Assembly (NCBI RefSeq): GCF_002812085.1
Contig: NZ_NPDM01000006.1
Coordinates: 62,001 to 126,000 of the forward strand
Direction: 5' to 3'
Origin: Leptospira levettii
GTDB lineage: Bacteria > Spirochaetota > Leptospiria > Leptospirales > Leptospiraceae
DNA length: 64,000 nt
Part shown: piece by piece, positions 21,129 through 30,434 of the stretch
Layout of the letters: each line of letters begins with the position of its first letter
Numbering within the stretch: the first letter of the stretch is position 1
Translations under genes and position numbers: made by a program
Notes under the pieces: model-generated
Told to the model about the DNA's origin: nothing
Database searches by the model: none
What the model saw: the letters and a program-made list of their open reading frames with translations, nothing else

Positions 21129-22973
21129 ATGAAAGATGCCCTGATACTCAAAACCATCCAAGAAAAAATAAAAAACTTAGGTAGTTTACCAGGTTGTTAT
21201 CTTTGGAAAAACCAATTGGGGCAAGTGATCTATGTGGGAAAAGCCCTGAAACTCCAATCACGAGTTAGGTCCTATCTCAACCCCAACCAAAAAGACAGAA
21301 AAACAAGAGCACTCTATGTTGAATTGTATGATTTGGATTGGATTGCAACTAGGACAGAAAAAGAAGCCTTATTACTCGAAGCCACTCTCATCAAAAAATA
21401 CAACCCTAAGTTCAATGTTAGGTTAAAAGATGATAAAAAATATCCATTCTTATGTGTCTCCACAAGTGAAGACTATCCAATGGTGTTTTTGACAAGAAAG
21501 GTGAAAGACAATGGGGATAGGTATTTTGGACCGTTTACGGATGTCAAAGCTGCAAGGGATACGTTAGAGCTCATCCATCGTATATTTCCTGTTAGGAAAA
21601 CGAAATTAAAACTTCCTCTTTCAAAACCACAAAGACCATGCCTAAATTTTCATATGGGACGGTGCCTTGGGCCTTGCCAAGGAAATATCACAAAAGAAAC
21701 CTATTCCGAGTTAGTTGATGAAATCCTCCGTTTTTTAGAAGGTAAAAAAGATCGTCTAGTTGCCGATTTAAAATCAGCGATGTTAGATGCATCCACCAAA
21801 ATGGAATATGAACGAGCAGGATTTCTCAAACAAAGGATCGAAAAAATTAATCAAATCCGAGAAAAACAAACTGTTGTTAGTTTAGATGGTGGAGATGAAG
21901 ATATTTTAGGGATTAGCAAACGAGACGATGAAGGTCAGATTGTTATACTGGAAGTGAGAGGAGGAAGGTTGGAAGGGAAAAAATCTTTCCCATTGACAGG
22001 GCTTTCTTTTTCAGATGATGAAGAGGCATTTAATTCCTTCTTACGCGATTATTATCTAAATGTAACCATATTACCAAGTGTTGTGTATTTACCAACTTCT
22101 GCGAAAGGTAATCATGATGTTTTTTTAGAAACAATTCTCGAAAAATACGGAACATCCATCAAATTAAAATTCCCTGAGATGGGTCCTAAAAAATCCTTAC
22201 TCCGCCTAGCGGAAAAAAATGCGGAATTGAGTTTAACAGAACGTATCCTCGCAACAAAACTTCGGGACCAAACCGTTGCCATGAAGGAACTACAAGAAAA
22301 ATTAAATTTACCGACACTACCAAGGACAATTGAGTGTTATGATATTTCCCATTTCCAAGGGAGTTCCCCTGTTGCCAGTGGTGTGATGTTTGTTGAAGGA
22401 AAACCTTATAAATCTGGGTATCGGCATTATAAGATGAGAGGATATGATGGGATCAATGATCCCGGTATGATCCATGAAGTGATTGCAAGAAGGTTAAGCC
22501 ATTTGGTAAACGAAGAAGAGCCACTTCCTGATTTAATTGTGATCGATGGAGGACTTACCCAATTATCTCGAGCAGCGGAAGCGGCGAATGCACTGGATTT
22601 GGGTCATATTCCGATGGTAGGCCTTGCAAAAAAACGAGAAGAGATTTATTTTCCAGGGGAAAAACATCCATATAGTTTTGATATCCATTCCCCCATGATG
22701 CGACTCCTTCGTAATGTACGGGATGAAGCCCACAGGTTTGGTGTTACCTTCCAACGATTACAAAGGAAGAAAAAAGCTCTCAAATCCATTTTGGATGATA
22801 TCCCCGATATCGGAGCGAGTAGAAGAAAAAATATTCTGATGTATTTCCAATCAAAAAAGAAAGTCACTGATGCAACAAAAGAAGAATTGGAAAAAGTACA
22901 AGGCATAGGGCCTGTACTTGCTGAAAAAATTTACAATAACATTCAATCCTTAAAAAAAATAGAACCGAGATAA
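21129..22973 (+). CDS. uvrC: Excinuclease ABC subunit C
   Basis: Nucleotide-excision-repair nuclease making both incisions on UvrAB-marked DNA. It has 614 residues. The GIY-YIG nuclease lies at about 15-90 ([18 protein letters not shown]). A cysteine cluster follows ([15 protein letters not shown]), then a UVR motif near 205-240 ([20 protein letters not shown]) and the RNase H-like endonuclease ([31 protein letters not shown]). The helix-hairpin-helix tail is [12 protein letters not shown] and [14 protein letters not shown]. It is monocistronic or first before the surface cassette, from which it is separated by 36 nt. Confidence 0.98.
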   Translation: MKDALILKTIQEKIKNLGSLPGCYLWKNQLGQVIYVGKALKLQSRVRSYLNPNQKDRKTRALYVELYDLDWIATRTEKEALLLEATLIKKYNPKFNVRLKDDKKYPFLCVSTSEDYPMVFLTRKVKDNGDRYFGPFTDVKAARDTLELIHRIFPVRKTKLKLPLSKPQRPCLNFHMGRCLGPCQGNITKETYSELVDEILRFLEGKKDRLVADLKSAMLDASTKMEYERAGFLKQRIEKINQIREKQTVVSLDGGDEDILGISKRDDEGQIVILEVRGGRLEGKKSFPLTGLSFSDDEEAFNSFLRDYYLNVTILPSVVYLPTSAKGNHDVFLETILEKYGTSIKLKFPEMGPKKSLLRLAEKNAELSLTERILATKLRDQTVAMKELQEKLNLPTLPRTIECYDISHFQGSSPVASGVMFVEGKPYKSGYRHYKMRGYDGINDPGMIHEVIARRLSHLVNEEEPLPDLIVIDGGLTQLSRAAEAANALDLGHIPMVGLAKKREEIYFPGEKHPYSFDIHSPMMRLLRNVRDEAHRFGVTFQRLQRKKKALKSILDDIPDIGASRRKNILMYFQSKKKVTDATKEELEKVQGIGPVLAEKIYNNIQSLKKIEPR

Positions 22974-23009
22974 AGATTTTTAACTACTTCTTTGAGAAGG
23001 AGTGGTTAG

Positions 23010-25835
23010 GTGAAACAATTTTTACTCATCTTTATTGTCTTCGGATTCTCTTGTACTTCACAGAACCAATCTCCATTTTATTTTTATGATGATTCTTTAG
23101 GAGAGGTTCCTGAATTTTTTTTTGAATATGGAACAAAGGATTCGTCACTCAATTTACCAGATTCAAATGAACTATTCCATTATGAAAATGGGATTTTTTG
23201 TGTGTATTCCATTCCCATCTCATTATACAAATTAGAGTTAGGTGCAAAATTCAGAATTTGTTCCAAACTGAATGAAGAGAGTTCCAAGCGTTGGAAAACA
23301 GGTTTTTCTCTTTTAAAAAATCAAAAATCAGAATACCAAACGTTTTTTGAATTTGGAAAGGGTTGGAATCTTTCATTCACAACATTTGGGAAATGGAAAG
23401 AGAAACGAAAAGAAATCGATCCAATCATAGAGTGGAAGGAACAAGTATTCTCAACAGGCCTTGTGACGTACCAAAGTTTTGCAATCCCTCACCCTATTTT
23501 TTTGCAAAAATCAAATTCAGAATGTGAGGTTGTTTACCGTTCGTATTCACTCTCTAATTCGGAAAACCAAACCCCAACAATTGACTTCGAATTTCCATGC
23601 CCTCCTGTGGAGAAGGTTCTCGATTTGGTCTTAAGCCAAAACCAAAATTGGATTTCTAGTTGTGAGATTGGTTCCCCTAACGTATCAGAATTGTTCCGTC
23701 ATTCAGAATCTGACTATTTGCGTTATTTAGAATGGGAGAATACAAAAGATAAGGTGATCTGTCCTTACGCGGAAACACTCGAAAGGGAAAAGGATGGAGT
23801 TACAATCACATTCCAATCGGAAGATTTTCGAAAACGTAGCCGAGTCATGTTACCCCATGGTATCCTACTTTTATCAGACAATCCAAAATACCAAGGGATA
23901 CTCATCCCCAAACAATTTTTATCACAACTGGGAACAACGGAAACCATTCGATTTGGAGAATCGGTGTTGTATGATGCCTCGTTTGATTTCAAACAAGGTG
24001 AGGAATATTTTGCGAAACAGTGGAGAACTACTTCTTGCCGTGACCAAAAAAAACTATGGGAAACTGAAGGATCTTTTTGCGGTAATCCAGGTTTGCCAAA
24101 CTACCTGGAAGAAAATTCCATTTCAAATACAATCCCCAAATGTTTTCCAAGTCAGATCCATCTCACAGAATTTTATCCAGGAAACGAAACGGATTCAAAT
24201 TTCCCTTTTCCTGCTTACTTTGAATTTCGAAATGAAGGCACAACTTGCGATTTATCATCCTTAAATTGGATTTTGAATGGGAATGTTTATCCATTTTCGG
24301 CGAAAGAAGAAATTCTAAATCAGAATGGAATTTTCCTAATGACTAATGAACGTTGGTTAGGTTGGAATCTTTTAGAAAGGGAAAAACCATTTACTATCCC
24401 GAAACAAATGTTTCAAATCCCTCCCTTTCTCATCCAAAGTCGTTTATCAGAAGAGAGTATCTCTGTAGAGTTTGATCCAAATCGTTTTCATTTACTTCGA
24501 AAAGGAAACCAAAATCGGTTTTCCATCATTGTCCAAGAGAAAGAGGTTCCTCATCCCCGAATTCAGAGTGATCCAAGATTACTTTCTTATGGATTTCAGT
24601 TGAGCCCTGGTGTACATGAAACAAACCAAATCAATTTCATTGGCAGTTCGCTCTTAGAACTGGCACAAAACCCGTATCCATTTTTTGATTTCGGATTCAT
24701 TGAAGGGGAAGAAGGGATTGGTTCATTTCAATCGAGTGAAAAGAAAGATTATTTCTATTGGAAACCGAGTGGCACTAAAATTGTAACCTTTGGATACGAA
24801 CCAAATCTATGTAATGGTGAAAACATTTACCATTTGCCTTCTGGTTTTTTTGGCGAATCCTTTAATTCTTTGTCGTACGTTGAAAAAATTACATCTAACA
24901 ATCGTTTAATAATATGGAGTGATGCCCTTATAAAAGAAAAATCTTACGACAACACTCGTTCCCTTCATCCCGAAATTGCACCCATCTTTTTTTCATCATC
25001 AATGGTAAGTTCGTTTCCTTGTCCAGGATTATGGAGGAGTCCGGGTGTTGAAAAAATTTCCAGTTTGGAAATTGTAAAATTAAGAGACCAAGTTGGTTAC
25101 TTGGCAAATTCACCGTTAGGAAACGTTGGTTCTTTTCTTTTTGGAAACCAGAGACAGAAATTACCAATCTCTATACTACCATTGTCTGACTTACAATTTA
25201 ACTTGGATTTAACGAATGTTTTCTCTGGTCACTCAGAAGAGCAGATGTATTCTTATTTTTCACATCCAAATTTAATCAAACCAATTGGATTTTTGGAAAA
25301 AAAGGGACCAATTCAAATTGAAGCTATTTATCCGAATCCTTTTCTCTCACAGAATGAATGGGTTTATGTATGCAATCGTTCTGGAAACTCAGAGGATTTG
25401 AGTTCGTATCTAATTGAAGATGAAACATCAACAGACGATTTGGTTTCTTACCAATCTCGGTTTCCGAATGGAACACCAACTGGTAAAAATGGAAAAGGAT
25501 TTATCACAAACGATACAGTTTTACCACCTTCCAAATGTGCCTGGATTGTGGATCCGGATGGTAAAGATTGGTACTTACCGATCTTTCATTCCGAATCAGA
25601 TCGATTGATCACGGTTGTTACAACACAAACGATTGGAAATGGAATCTCATCTGGCGAATTCTTACAACTTCGAAAAAAGAGTAATGGGGTTTACATTCTC
25701 ATTTCATCCTTCGGGCATAAGGAAAGTGCATCTAACTTTCGTAAGACAACAAGTACGGGAGAATACCTATGGTTGAAAACAAATGCAGAAGGTACCACTC
25801 CAGATGACTTTGAAGTCTACCGTGAGGAAAATTGA
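23010..25835 (+). CDS. Large lipoprotein with lamin-tail-like domains
   Basis: A protein of 941 residues from GTG, with GAGAAGGAG upstream as ribosome-binding site. Signal and lipobox are LLIFIVFGFSCTS. Two segments resemble lamin-tail domains: about 380-440 (QIHLTEFYPGNETDS then AYFEFRNEGTTCDLSSLNW) and about 766-860 (IQIEAIYPNPFLSQNEWVYV, then NRSGNSEDLSSYLIED). The phrase SFCGNPGLPN (about 355) resembles the usual end of such a domain. The whole mature chain is beta-rich and aromatic. Bacterial lamin-tail domains usually occur in secreted or surface proteins, often with hydrolases. It overlaps the next gene by 4 nt (TTGA). Domain calls are by eye; exact function unknown. Confidence 0.8.
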   Translation: MKQFLLIFIVFGFSCTSQNQSPFYFYDDSLGEVPEFFFEYGTKDSSLNLPDSNELFHYENGIFCVYSIPISLYKLELGAKFRICSKLNEESSKRWKTGFSLLKNQKSEYQTFFEFGKGWNLSFTTFGKWKEKRKEIDPIIEWKEQVFSTGLVTYQSFAIPHPIFLQKSNSECEVVYRSYSLSNSENQTPTIDFEFPCPPVEKVLDLVLSQNQNWISSCEIGSPNVSELFRHSESDYLRYLEWENTKDKVICPYAETLEREKDGVTITFQSEDFRKRSRVMLPHGILLLSDNPKYQGILIPKQFLSQLGTTETIRFGESVLYDASFDFKQGEEYFAKQWRTTSCRDQKKLWETEGSFCGNPGLPNYLEENSISNTIPKCFPSQIHLTEFYPGNETDSNFPFPAYFEFRNEGTTCDLSSLNWILNGNVYPFSAKEEILNQNGIFLMTNERWLGWNLLEREKPFTIPKQMFQIPPFLIQSRLSEESISVEFDPNRFHLLRKGNQNRFSIIVQEKEVPHPRIQSDPRLLSYGFQLSPGVHETNQINFIGSSLLELAQNPYPFFDFGFIEGEEGIGSFQSSEKKDYFYWKPSGTKIVTFGYEPNLCNGENIYHLPSGFFGESFNSLSYVEKITSNNRLIIWSDALIKEKSYDNTRSLHPEIAPIFFSSSMVSSFPCPGLWRSPGVEKISSLEIVKLRDQVGYLANSPLGNVGSFLFGNQRQKLPISILPLSDLQFNLDLTNVFSGHSEEQMYSYFSHPNLIKPIGFLEKKGPIQIEAIYPNPFLSQNEWVYVCNRSGNSEDLSSYLIEDETSTDDLVSYQSRFPNGTPTGKNGKGFITNDTVLPPSKCAWIVDPDGKDWYLPIFHSESDRLITVVTTQTIGNGISSGEFLQLRKKSNGVYILISSFGHKESASNFRKTTSTGEYLWLKTNAEGTTPDDFEVYREEN

Positions 25836-27268
25836 AACCTTCACACCATCTAACAAACGTATTTTTCTATTTTTTAGTTTTGTTTTTGATTCCTTTGACA
25901 AAAGTGAATGGGATTGGACTTGAGTTTGGTATTTATGGATATGAATTATTTTTAAAAGAAAACCAAACCAAAAGGCCTTTGGAAGTGCCAAATTGGGATT
26001 TTTTTAGCCAAAGATGGAGTCGTGTATTTCGTAACGATGGTTATTTGAATCGAAGCTCGGGAGAGTCAGGTTTTGTAGGATTAAAAGATAAGAACAACCG
26101 AAACCAAATCCATTGGGACCTGGATGCCAAACTCACAACAGGACCAGAAACTGGATTACGAAATTATTATTTAGGAAAAAATCATTTTTTAGGGTACAAG
26201 TCCAAAATGTTTTTCTTAGGTGTGGGCCGACGGGAACACTTATTTTCACCTAAAAGTTTTTCATCTCAATATGATGGTGGAGAAGGTTTATTCTTAGAAA
26301 TAAAACCTGAATCAAATCTTACGTTTCAATTGATGATTTGGGATTTTTATTCAGGATCACTCCTCCTCTCGAAAGACCAATTTCATGGTTTACTTCGTAA
26401 TGAAACCTCATCTGAATTTTCAACCTCCGAAAAAAAGAATGATGGGTTTCACCGTTCCCATCATAGGAGGCATAGTTTTGGCATTCATTATGGAGAATCT
26501 AATTCTTTACGACTAGGAGTTCACTACATGGAACTAGGGAGTTTTGGACCAAACACAAAAGACCATCCAAGCGAAACAAAGAAAAATTCAGCAGATGGGG
26601 ATTCGATTTTTTCTGGGAATATTGGATTTGGAATTCAATGGGAACACTTATCTTTTGAGTTTGATTTTTTGTGGTGTAAAGGGAGTGACAGGACTCGTTC
26701 CCAAATCGCCGAAACACCAGGAATCATTCCGATTGCAGGTGAGGCATTTCAAGTTGGCACTGAATTAAAGTTAGGTGAATTTAAATTAAGAAGTTCTCAT
26801 TTTCTTTCTGATACCGCAGAAACAAATCAAAACCATCAGATTGTAAATGAAGGTTATGTATCAATGGGAACACACCCAAGCCAAACTCCATATCTATCCC
26901 AGATTTTTCGAATATTTCCATCGGCCGCCGTGACTGAATCAGGGTATGAAAAGAACTTAGCTCTCATTGAAGGAAGAGCCTTCGGGTATTTAACAGAATT
27001 GGTCCTTTCTTACCAATACCAACAAGTTATAGTTAAGTTAATCGGGAATTATTTTGTGCCTTACCACCAAAATGGTTTGCTAGATGGTCGGATCCATTTT
27101 CAAAAAAGGCAATTTGAAAAATTTTTTGTTTCAGAAGGAATGTTGGAAGTGGCACTAAAAGAAGAGGAAGGGTTTGAATTAGGCGTTGGAATTTCTCAGT
27201 TATATCTACCGGAATCTATGGGAATTCGTTCTAATTTTGGATATGTCTATGGAAGGTACCAAATTTGA
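25832..27268 (+). CDS. Predicted outer-membrane beta-barrel protein
   Basis: A protein of 478 residues; the start is TTG in a TTGA overlap with the preceding stop. The signal peptide is VFFYFLVLFLIPLTKVNG. The mature protein is rich in alternating aromatic/polar strands (LTFQLMIWDFYSGSLLLS, HSFGIHYGESNSLRLGVHYM, FELGVGISQLYLPESMGIRS) ending GYVYGRYQI. This pattern fits an outer-membrane barrel, although the last residue is not Phe. No family recognised. Position between a lamin-tail lipoprotein and a PLD protein, all coupled, suggests it is the membrane component of a surface complex. Confidence 0.75.
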   Translation: MKPSHHLTNVFFYFLVLFLIPLTKVNGIGLEFGIYGYELFLKENQTKRPLEVPNWDFFSQRWSRVFRNDGYLNRSSGESGFVGLKDKNNRNQIHWDLDAKLTTGPETGLRNYYLGKNHFLGYKSKMFFLGVGRREHLFSPKSFSSQYDGGEGLFLEIKPESNLTFQLMIWDFYSGSLLLSKDQFHGLLRNETSSEFSTSEKKNDGFHRSHHRRHSFGIHYGESNSLRLGVHYMELGSFGPNTKDHPSETKKNSADGDSIFSGNIGFGIQWEHLSFEFDFLWCKGSDRTRSQIAETPGIIPIAGEAFQVGTELKLGEFKLRSSHFLSDTAETNQNHQIVNEGYVSMGTHPSQTPYLSQIFRIFPSAAVTESGYEKNLALIEGRAFGYLTELVLSYQYQQVIVKLIGNYFVPYHQNGLLDGRIHFQKRQFEKFFVSEGMLEVALKEEEGFELGVGISQLYLPESMGIRSNFGYVYGRYQI

Positions 27269-28902
27269 AAACGGAAACAGAAAAAAAGTTTATTCCTTTC
27301 ATTCCCGTTTTGAGTGTATGGTTTGTTTTGTTTTGTCATGCGCCAAAATCAAAATTAGATCTGTCTTCCTTTTTATTTCCAAGTCCACTCAGTGAAATTT
27401 ATTTTTCCTACCCAGGTAGGAATGTTTCAAAAGAAAAAAAGAGAATTATAAAGGATGTGATTCTTTCTGAAATTCATAAGTCGAATGAATCCATTCGTAT
27501 GTATCTGTATTCAATTGATGACTATGAAATCATCTCTGCTCTTTATGCCAAAAAGAGAGACGGAGTGAATGTCCAAATTTATGGCGACAAAGATGAGGAT
27601 TACAAGGAGTTGGAGTCGTTTGGATTCCAAGTACAACGTTGGGAAGGTTCAGGGATTCACCATACAAAAATCATGATACTGGATCGAAAACGAATGTTCC
27701 TTGGTACAGGAAATTTTACTTCACATGGATTGGAAACAGATCATAATGTTTATTGGATCCAAAATCTAAAACTACCTGAATATGATGCGCTTGCTTCCAC
27801 ATTGGAAGGTAAAAATCCTTTGGGTGTGGTTGAAGTAGGGAACTTAGAATACCTATTTGCACCTGATGCAGGGTTAGAAATCCAAACACGAATCCTTGAG
27901 GCGATTGATGCGGCAAAAGTATCCATTCAATATTTGATCTACTCACATTACGATCCAGTCATTAGTTTGAAGTTATTAGAAGCTTCAAAACGAGGGGTGC
28001 GATTAGAGGGAATTTATAACTCACCCAAACAAACCAATCCAGAGGCAATTTATCTAAGCCAATATTTGCAATTTCCTTCTCTAATCTGGGAAGATGGAAA
28101 TGTTGACTTTGTGTATGAAGAGAATTCTTACAAAGGTGGACTCTTACACCATAAAACAATGGTGATCGACGAACGGGACGTATATGTTGGCTCTTATAAT
28201 TATTCTGTATCAGCAAGGGATAAAAACAAAGAAGTCTTTGTCAAAATGAGTCACCCAACCATTACCAAAGAATTTTTACAGGAATGGAAAAGGATCGAAA
28301 CAAATGCCATCCCACTCTCACCTTCCCAAGTTTCTCCTGATACAGATGAACCTTTTGAGTTACATACTTATACAGTAAAAAGATTCCAAAATCCCTTGTA
28401 CGAAACAAATTTGTTTTTCCAAGAATCAGGTGGTTTTGATTCTAACTCCAATGCACTTGCAAAATCATACCAACAATCTTTGGCTTTCGTTGGGATTCCA
28501 AACAATCATTTGTGGGAAAGAGAATGGGGAAGGTTTCATTGGGAATCAGTCGAAGGGGATCCTATTTGGGAAATGAGTGAGGGAACTGATATCACTCTGA
28601 GTTTACAAAATTACTTTCTTGGAACATATGTGGGTCTTTCGAATGGAGAAAAAATCCAATCCATTTCGGTTTGGGATGGGAGTCATCCGAAAGAATTGAT
28701 TCCTATCGATTCCAACTCCATTGCAGTGGGAAGGTCAAACTTTAGGCAGGGTAAAAATCTTTGGATGTGGGTCCACACAGAGAAACGAACAATCTCCTTT
28801 TGCCATACCAAACAAAAAAATACCATTCCAAGATGGATGGTATTTTTGCTAAACCGATTAAAGGCAAAACAGAATCAAACTTTGGTTTGTTCTAATGACT
28901 AG
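27265..28902 (+). CDS. Exported phospholipase D-like protein (two HKD motifs)
   Basis: A protein of 545 residues, TTG start in a TTGA overlap. The N-terminus VLSVWFVLFCHAPKSK is signal-like with a possible lipobox cysteine. Two PLD half-sites are complete: H133-T-K135 with D140 (HHTKIMILDRK, then GTGNFTSHGLETDHN) and H295-H-K297 with D302 (HHKTMVIDERDVYVGSYNYS). The superfamily includes phospholipases, cardiolipin synthases and the Nuc/BfiI nucleases. The short spacing and small size of each half resemble the nuclease/unknown group more than eukaryotic PLDs. A C-terminal domain of about 180 residues (about 365-545) is unrecognised. Substrate (DNA or lipid) cannot be decided. Confidence 0.88.
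   Translation: MKTETEKKFIPFIPVLSVWFVLFCHAPKSKLDLSSFLFPSPLSEIYFSYPGRNVSKEKKRIIKDVILSEIHKSNESIRMYLYSIDDYEIISALYAKKRDGVNVQIYGDKDEDYKELESFGFQVQRWEGSGIHHTKIMILDRKRMFLGTGNFTSHGLETDHNVYWIQNLKLPEYDALASTLEGKNPLGVVEVGNLEYLFAPDAGLEIQTRILEAIDAAKVSIQYLIYSHYDPVISLKLLEASKRGVRLEGIYNSPKQTNPEAIYLSQYLQFPSLIWEDGNVDFVYEENSYKGGLLHHKTMVIDERDVYVGSYNYSVSARDKNKEVFVKMSHPTITKEFLQEWKRIETNAIPLSPSQVSPDTDEPFELHTYTVKRFQNPLYETNLFFQESGGFDSNSNALAKSYQQSLAFVGIPNNHLWEREWGRFHWESVEGDPIWEMSEGTDITLSLQNYFLGTYVGLSNGEKIQSISVWDGSHPKELIPIDSNSIAVGRSNFRQGKNLWMWVHTEKRTISFCHTKQKNTIPRWMVFLLNRLKAKQNQTLVCSND
28816..28847 (+). terminator. Inverted repeat with T-run inside the PLD gene end (possible bidirectional terminator)
   Basis: Two perfect 11-nt arms, AAAAATACCAT and ATGGTATTTTT, are separated by 10 nt. 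The right arm ends in five T and the left arm begins with five A, so it could act in both directions. It lies in coding sequence 55 nt before the stop of the PLD-like gene, which converges with a minus-strand gene without any intergenic space. The low G+C of the stem keeps confidence modest. Confidence 0.35.
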
Positions 28903-29088
28903 TCATTCCATTTTATCTTCTATGATCGGAACCAAAATTTTGGCAATATCCTCTTGCAATTTCATGTAGTTATTGATGCCTAAATGTGTGATTTGTTTGT
29001 TCACATCATTTAACATCGTTTGTATGAGAAGGATTAGCGTGTGTTTTTTGTCTTCGGGAAGTTTCGAATCATGGATCAAATCGGACAT
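28903..29088 (-). CDS. Small helical protein, unknown function
   Basis: A protein of 61 residues, charged and predicted helical (LPEDKKHTLILLIQTMLNDV, MKLQEDIAKILVPIIEDKME), without signal or membrane segment. Its stop abuts the stop of the convergent PLD-like gene within a 14-bp palindrome (28894-28907). The amphipathic composition looks protein-like, but the ribosome-binding site is weak and there is no coupled neighbour, so it could be spurious. Confidence 0.5.
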   Translation of the reverse strand: MSDLIHDSKLPEDKKHTLILLIQTMLNDVNKQITHLGINNYMKLQEDIAKILVPIIEDKME

Positions 29089-29106
29089 AGCTTGTCCAAC
29101 TTGTCA

Positions 29107-29124
29107 TGGAAATGAGAATTTCCA
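29107..29124. other. Short hairpin between small ORF and MFS gene
   Basis: A perfect 7-bp stem TGGAAAT/ATTTCCA closes a GAGA tetraloop (a GNRA loop on the + strand). The + strand continues AGCATTTTTA, a short T-run, so it might stop read-through from the + operon. On the - strand it would lie in the leader of the small protein. Either role is inference. Confidence 0.3.
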
Positions 29125-29131
29125 AGCATTT

Positions 29132-30373
29132 TTAAACCCAGTTTTTTAGCTCTAGTTCTTTTAGTTTGGGTGCCATCCGATACGTAAACATCACAATGAG
29201 AACCGTCATTGTGGCTCCAAACACAACGGAACCAACTGTCCCCAAAAATTTAGCAGAGATACCCGATTCAAAGGCACCAATTTCATTGGAAGAACCGATA
29301 AACACTTTATTGATAGCACTCACTCGCCCACGCATATCTTCCGGAGTCATCGTTTGCATGATGGTCGAACGGACTACGACGGAAACACTATCAAATACAC
29401 CTGATAAAAATAAAGCAAATAGGGAGAGATAAAATGAATGGGATAATCCAAACACCAACATACAGATCCCAAATCCAAATACACAAGAGAGTAAAACCTT
29501 TCCCGATTTTTCAAGTGGTGGTTTGTAAGTGAGGTAATAGGCCATAATCAAAGCACCAAAGGAAGGTGCTGCGCGCAAATACCCAAGTCCTTCTGAACCC
29601 ACAAATAAAATGTCCTTTGCAAATACAGGAAGAAGGGCTACGGCTCCGCCAAATAAAACAGCAAACATATCAAGTGCCATTGCACCTAACATGATTTCAT
29701 TTTTTAAAACAAATTTTAGACCTTTGAGTAGGCTATCTTTTAGAGGTTCTTTGACTTTTGATTCTGGTAAACTTCGTTTTTTAATCCAGAAAAACAAGAG
29801 GAATGGTAAACCAATACAAATAGAATCAAGTCCATAAGCCCAGTGGATCCCAAAACTTCCATACACAATTCCACCAAGAGCAGGGCCAATCACGGCACCT
29901 GCCTGGAAAGAAGTTCCCATCCAAGCTGCTGAATGGGGGTAATGTTCTCTGGGGACCAGTTGGGTTACAAAACTAAAAATAGCAGGGGAGATAAACCCAC
30001 GTGCAATCCCCGAAACTAAAATCACTAAAAATATCGGATATGCCTTATAAGTTTCCAATAGATAAAACAATGGACCCGTAAATGCAAATAAGGTGAGGGA
30101 ACAGACGAGTAAAAAAAACAGACAAACTACAATGATATTTCTGCGGTCCCTAAGGTCTGCTAGGTGGCCTGCATAAAGTGAGACGAGGATGGACGGAATG
30201 GCTTCAAATAATCCAACAAGACCGAGGTCTAATACACTACCAGTGAGTTCATAAACCTGCCAACCAACAATCGTTGCTTGAATATTGATCGCAAGGACCA
30301 TAAAAAACCTTGCGACAATAAAAAACCGAAAGTCTTTATGTTGGAAAATGGCTAAAGAAAGATTTTTTTTCAT
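29132..30373 (-). CDS. MFS transporter (EntS/MFS_3-like exporter)
   Basis: A permease of 413 residues with 12 predicted membrane helices. The N-terminal signature GWQVYELTGSVLDLGLVGLF, then the loop 2-3 motif GHLADLRDRRNI, places it in the MFS_3 group that includes the enterobactin exporter EntS. FDSVSVVVRSTIMQTMTPED and MRGRVSAINKVFIGSSNEIG in the second half are typical of that group. Substrate unknown; no siderophore genes are nearby. Transcribed away from the OmpL47-module gene, 61 nt downstream of it on the same strand. Confidence 0.88.
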   Translation of the reverse strand: MKKNLSLAIFQHKDFRFFIVARFFMVLAINIQATIVGWQVYELTGSVLDLGLVGLFEAIPSILVSLYAGHLADLRDRRNIIVVCLFFLLVCSLTLFAFTGPLFYLLETYKAYPIFLVILVSGIARGFISPAIFSFVTQLVPREHYPHSAAWMGTSFQAGAVIGPALGGIVYGSFGIHWAYGLDSICIGLPFLLFFWIKKRSLPESKVKEPLKDSLLKGLKFVLKNEIMLGAMALDMFAVLFGGAVALLPVFAKDILFVGSEGLGYLRAAPSFGALIMAYYLTYKPPLEKSGKVLLSCVFGFGICMLVFGLSHSFYLSLFALFLSGVFDSVSVVVRSTIMQTMTPEDMRGRVSAINKVFIGSSNEIGAFESGISAKFLGTVGSVVFGATMTVLIVMFTYRMAPKLKELELKNWV

Positions 30374-30434
30374 CTCTATTCAGCCAATGTTTTCCTACAA
30401 AATCAGGGTGCAATTCACAAATTCCAAATTAGGA

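Noticed and set aside
28894..28907. 14-bp palindrome AATGACTAGTCATT at the two convergent stop codons
   Set aside because: It consists mainly of the two opposing stop codons (TAG and TGA on the other strand) and flanks; this can arise from convergent coding ends, and it lacks a T-run.
29107..29124. Hairpin before the MFS gene as its terminator
   Set aside because: The T-run lies on the + strand side, so it does not fit termination of the minus-strand MFS gene; kept only as an uncertain hairpin.
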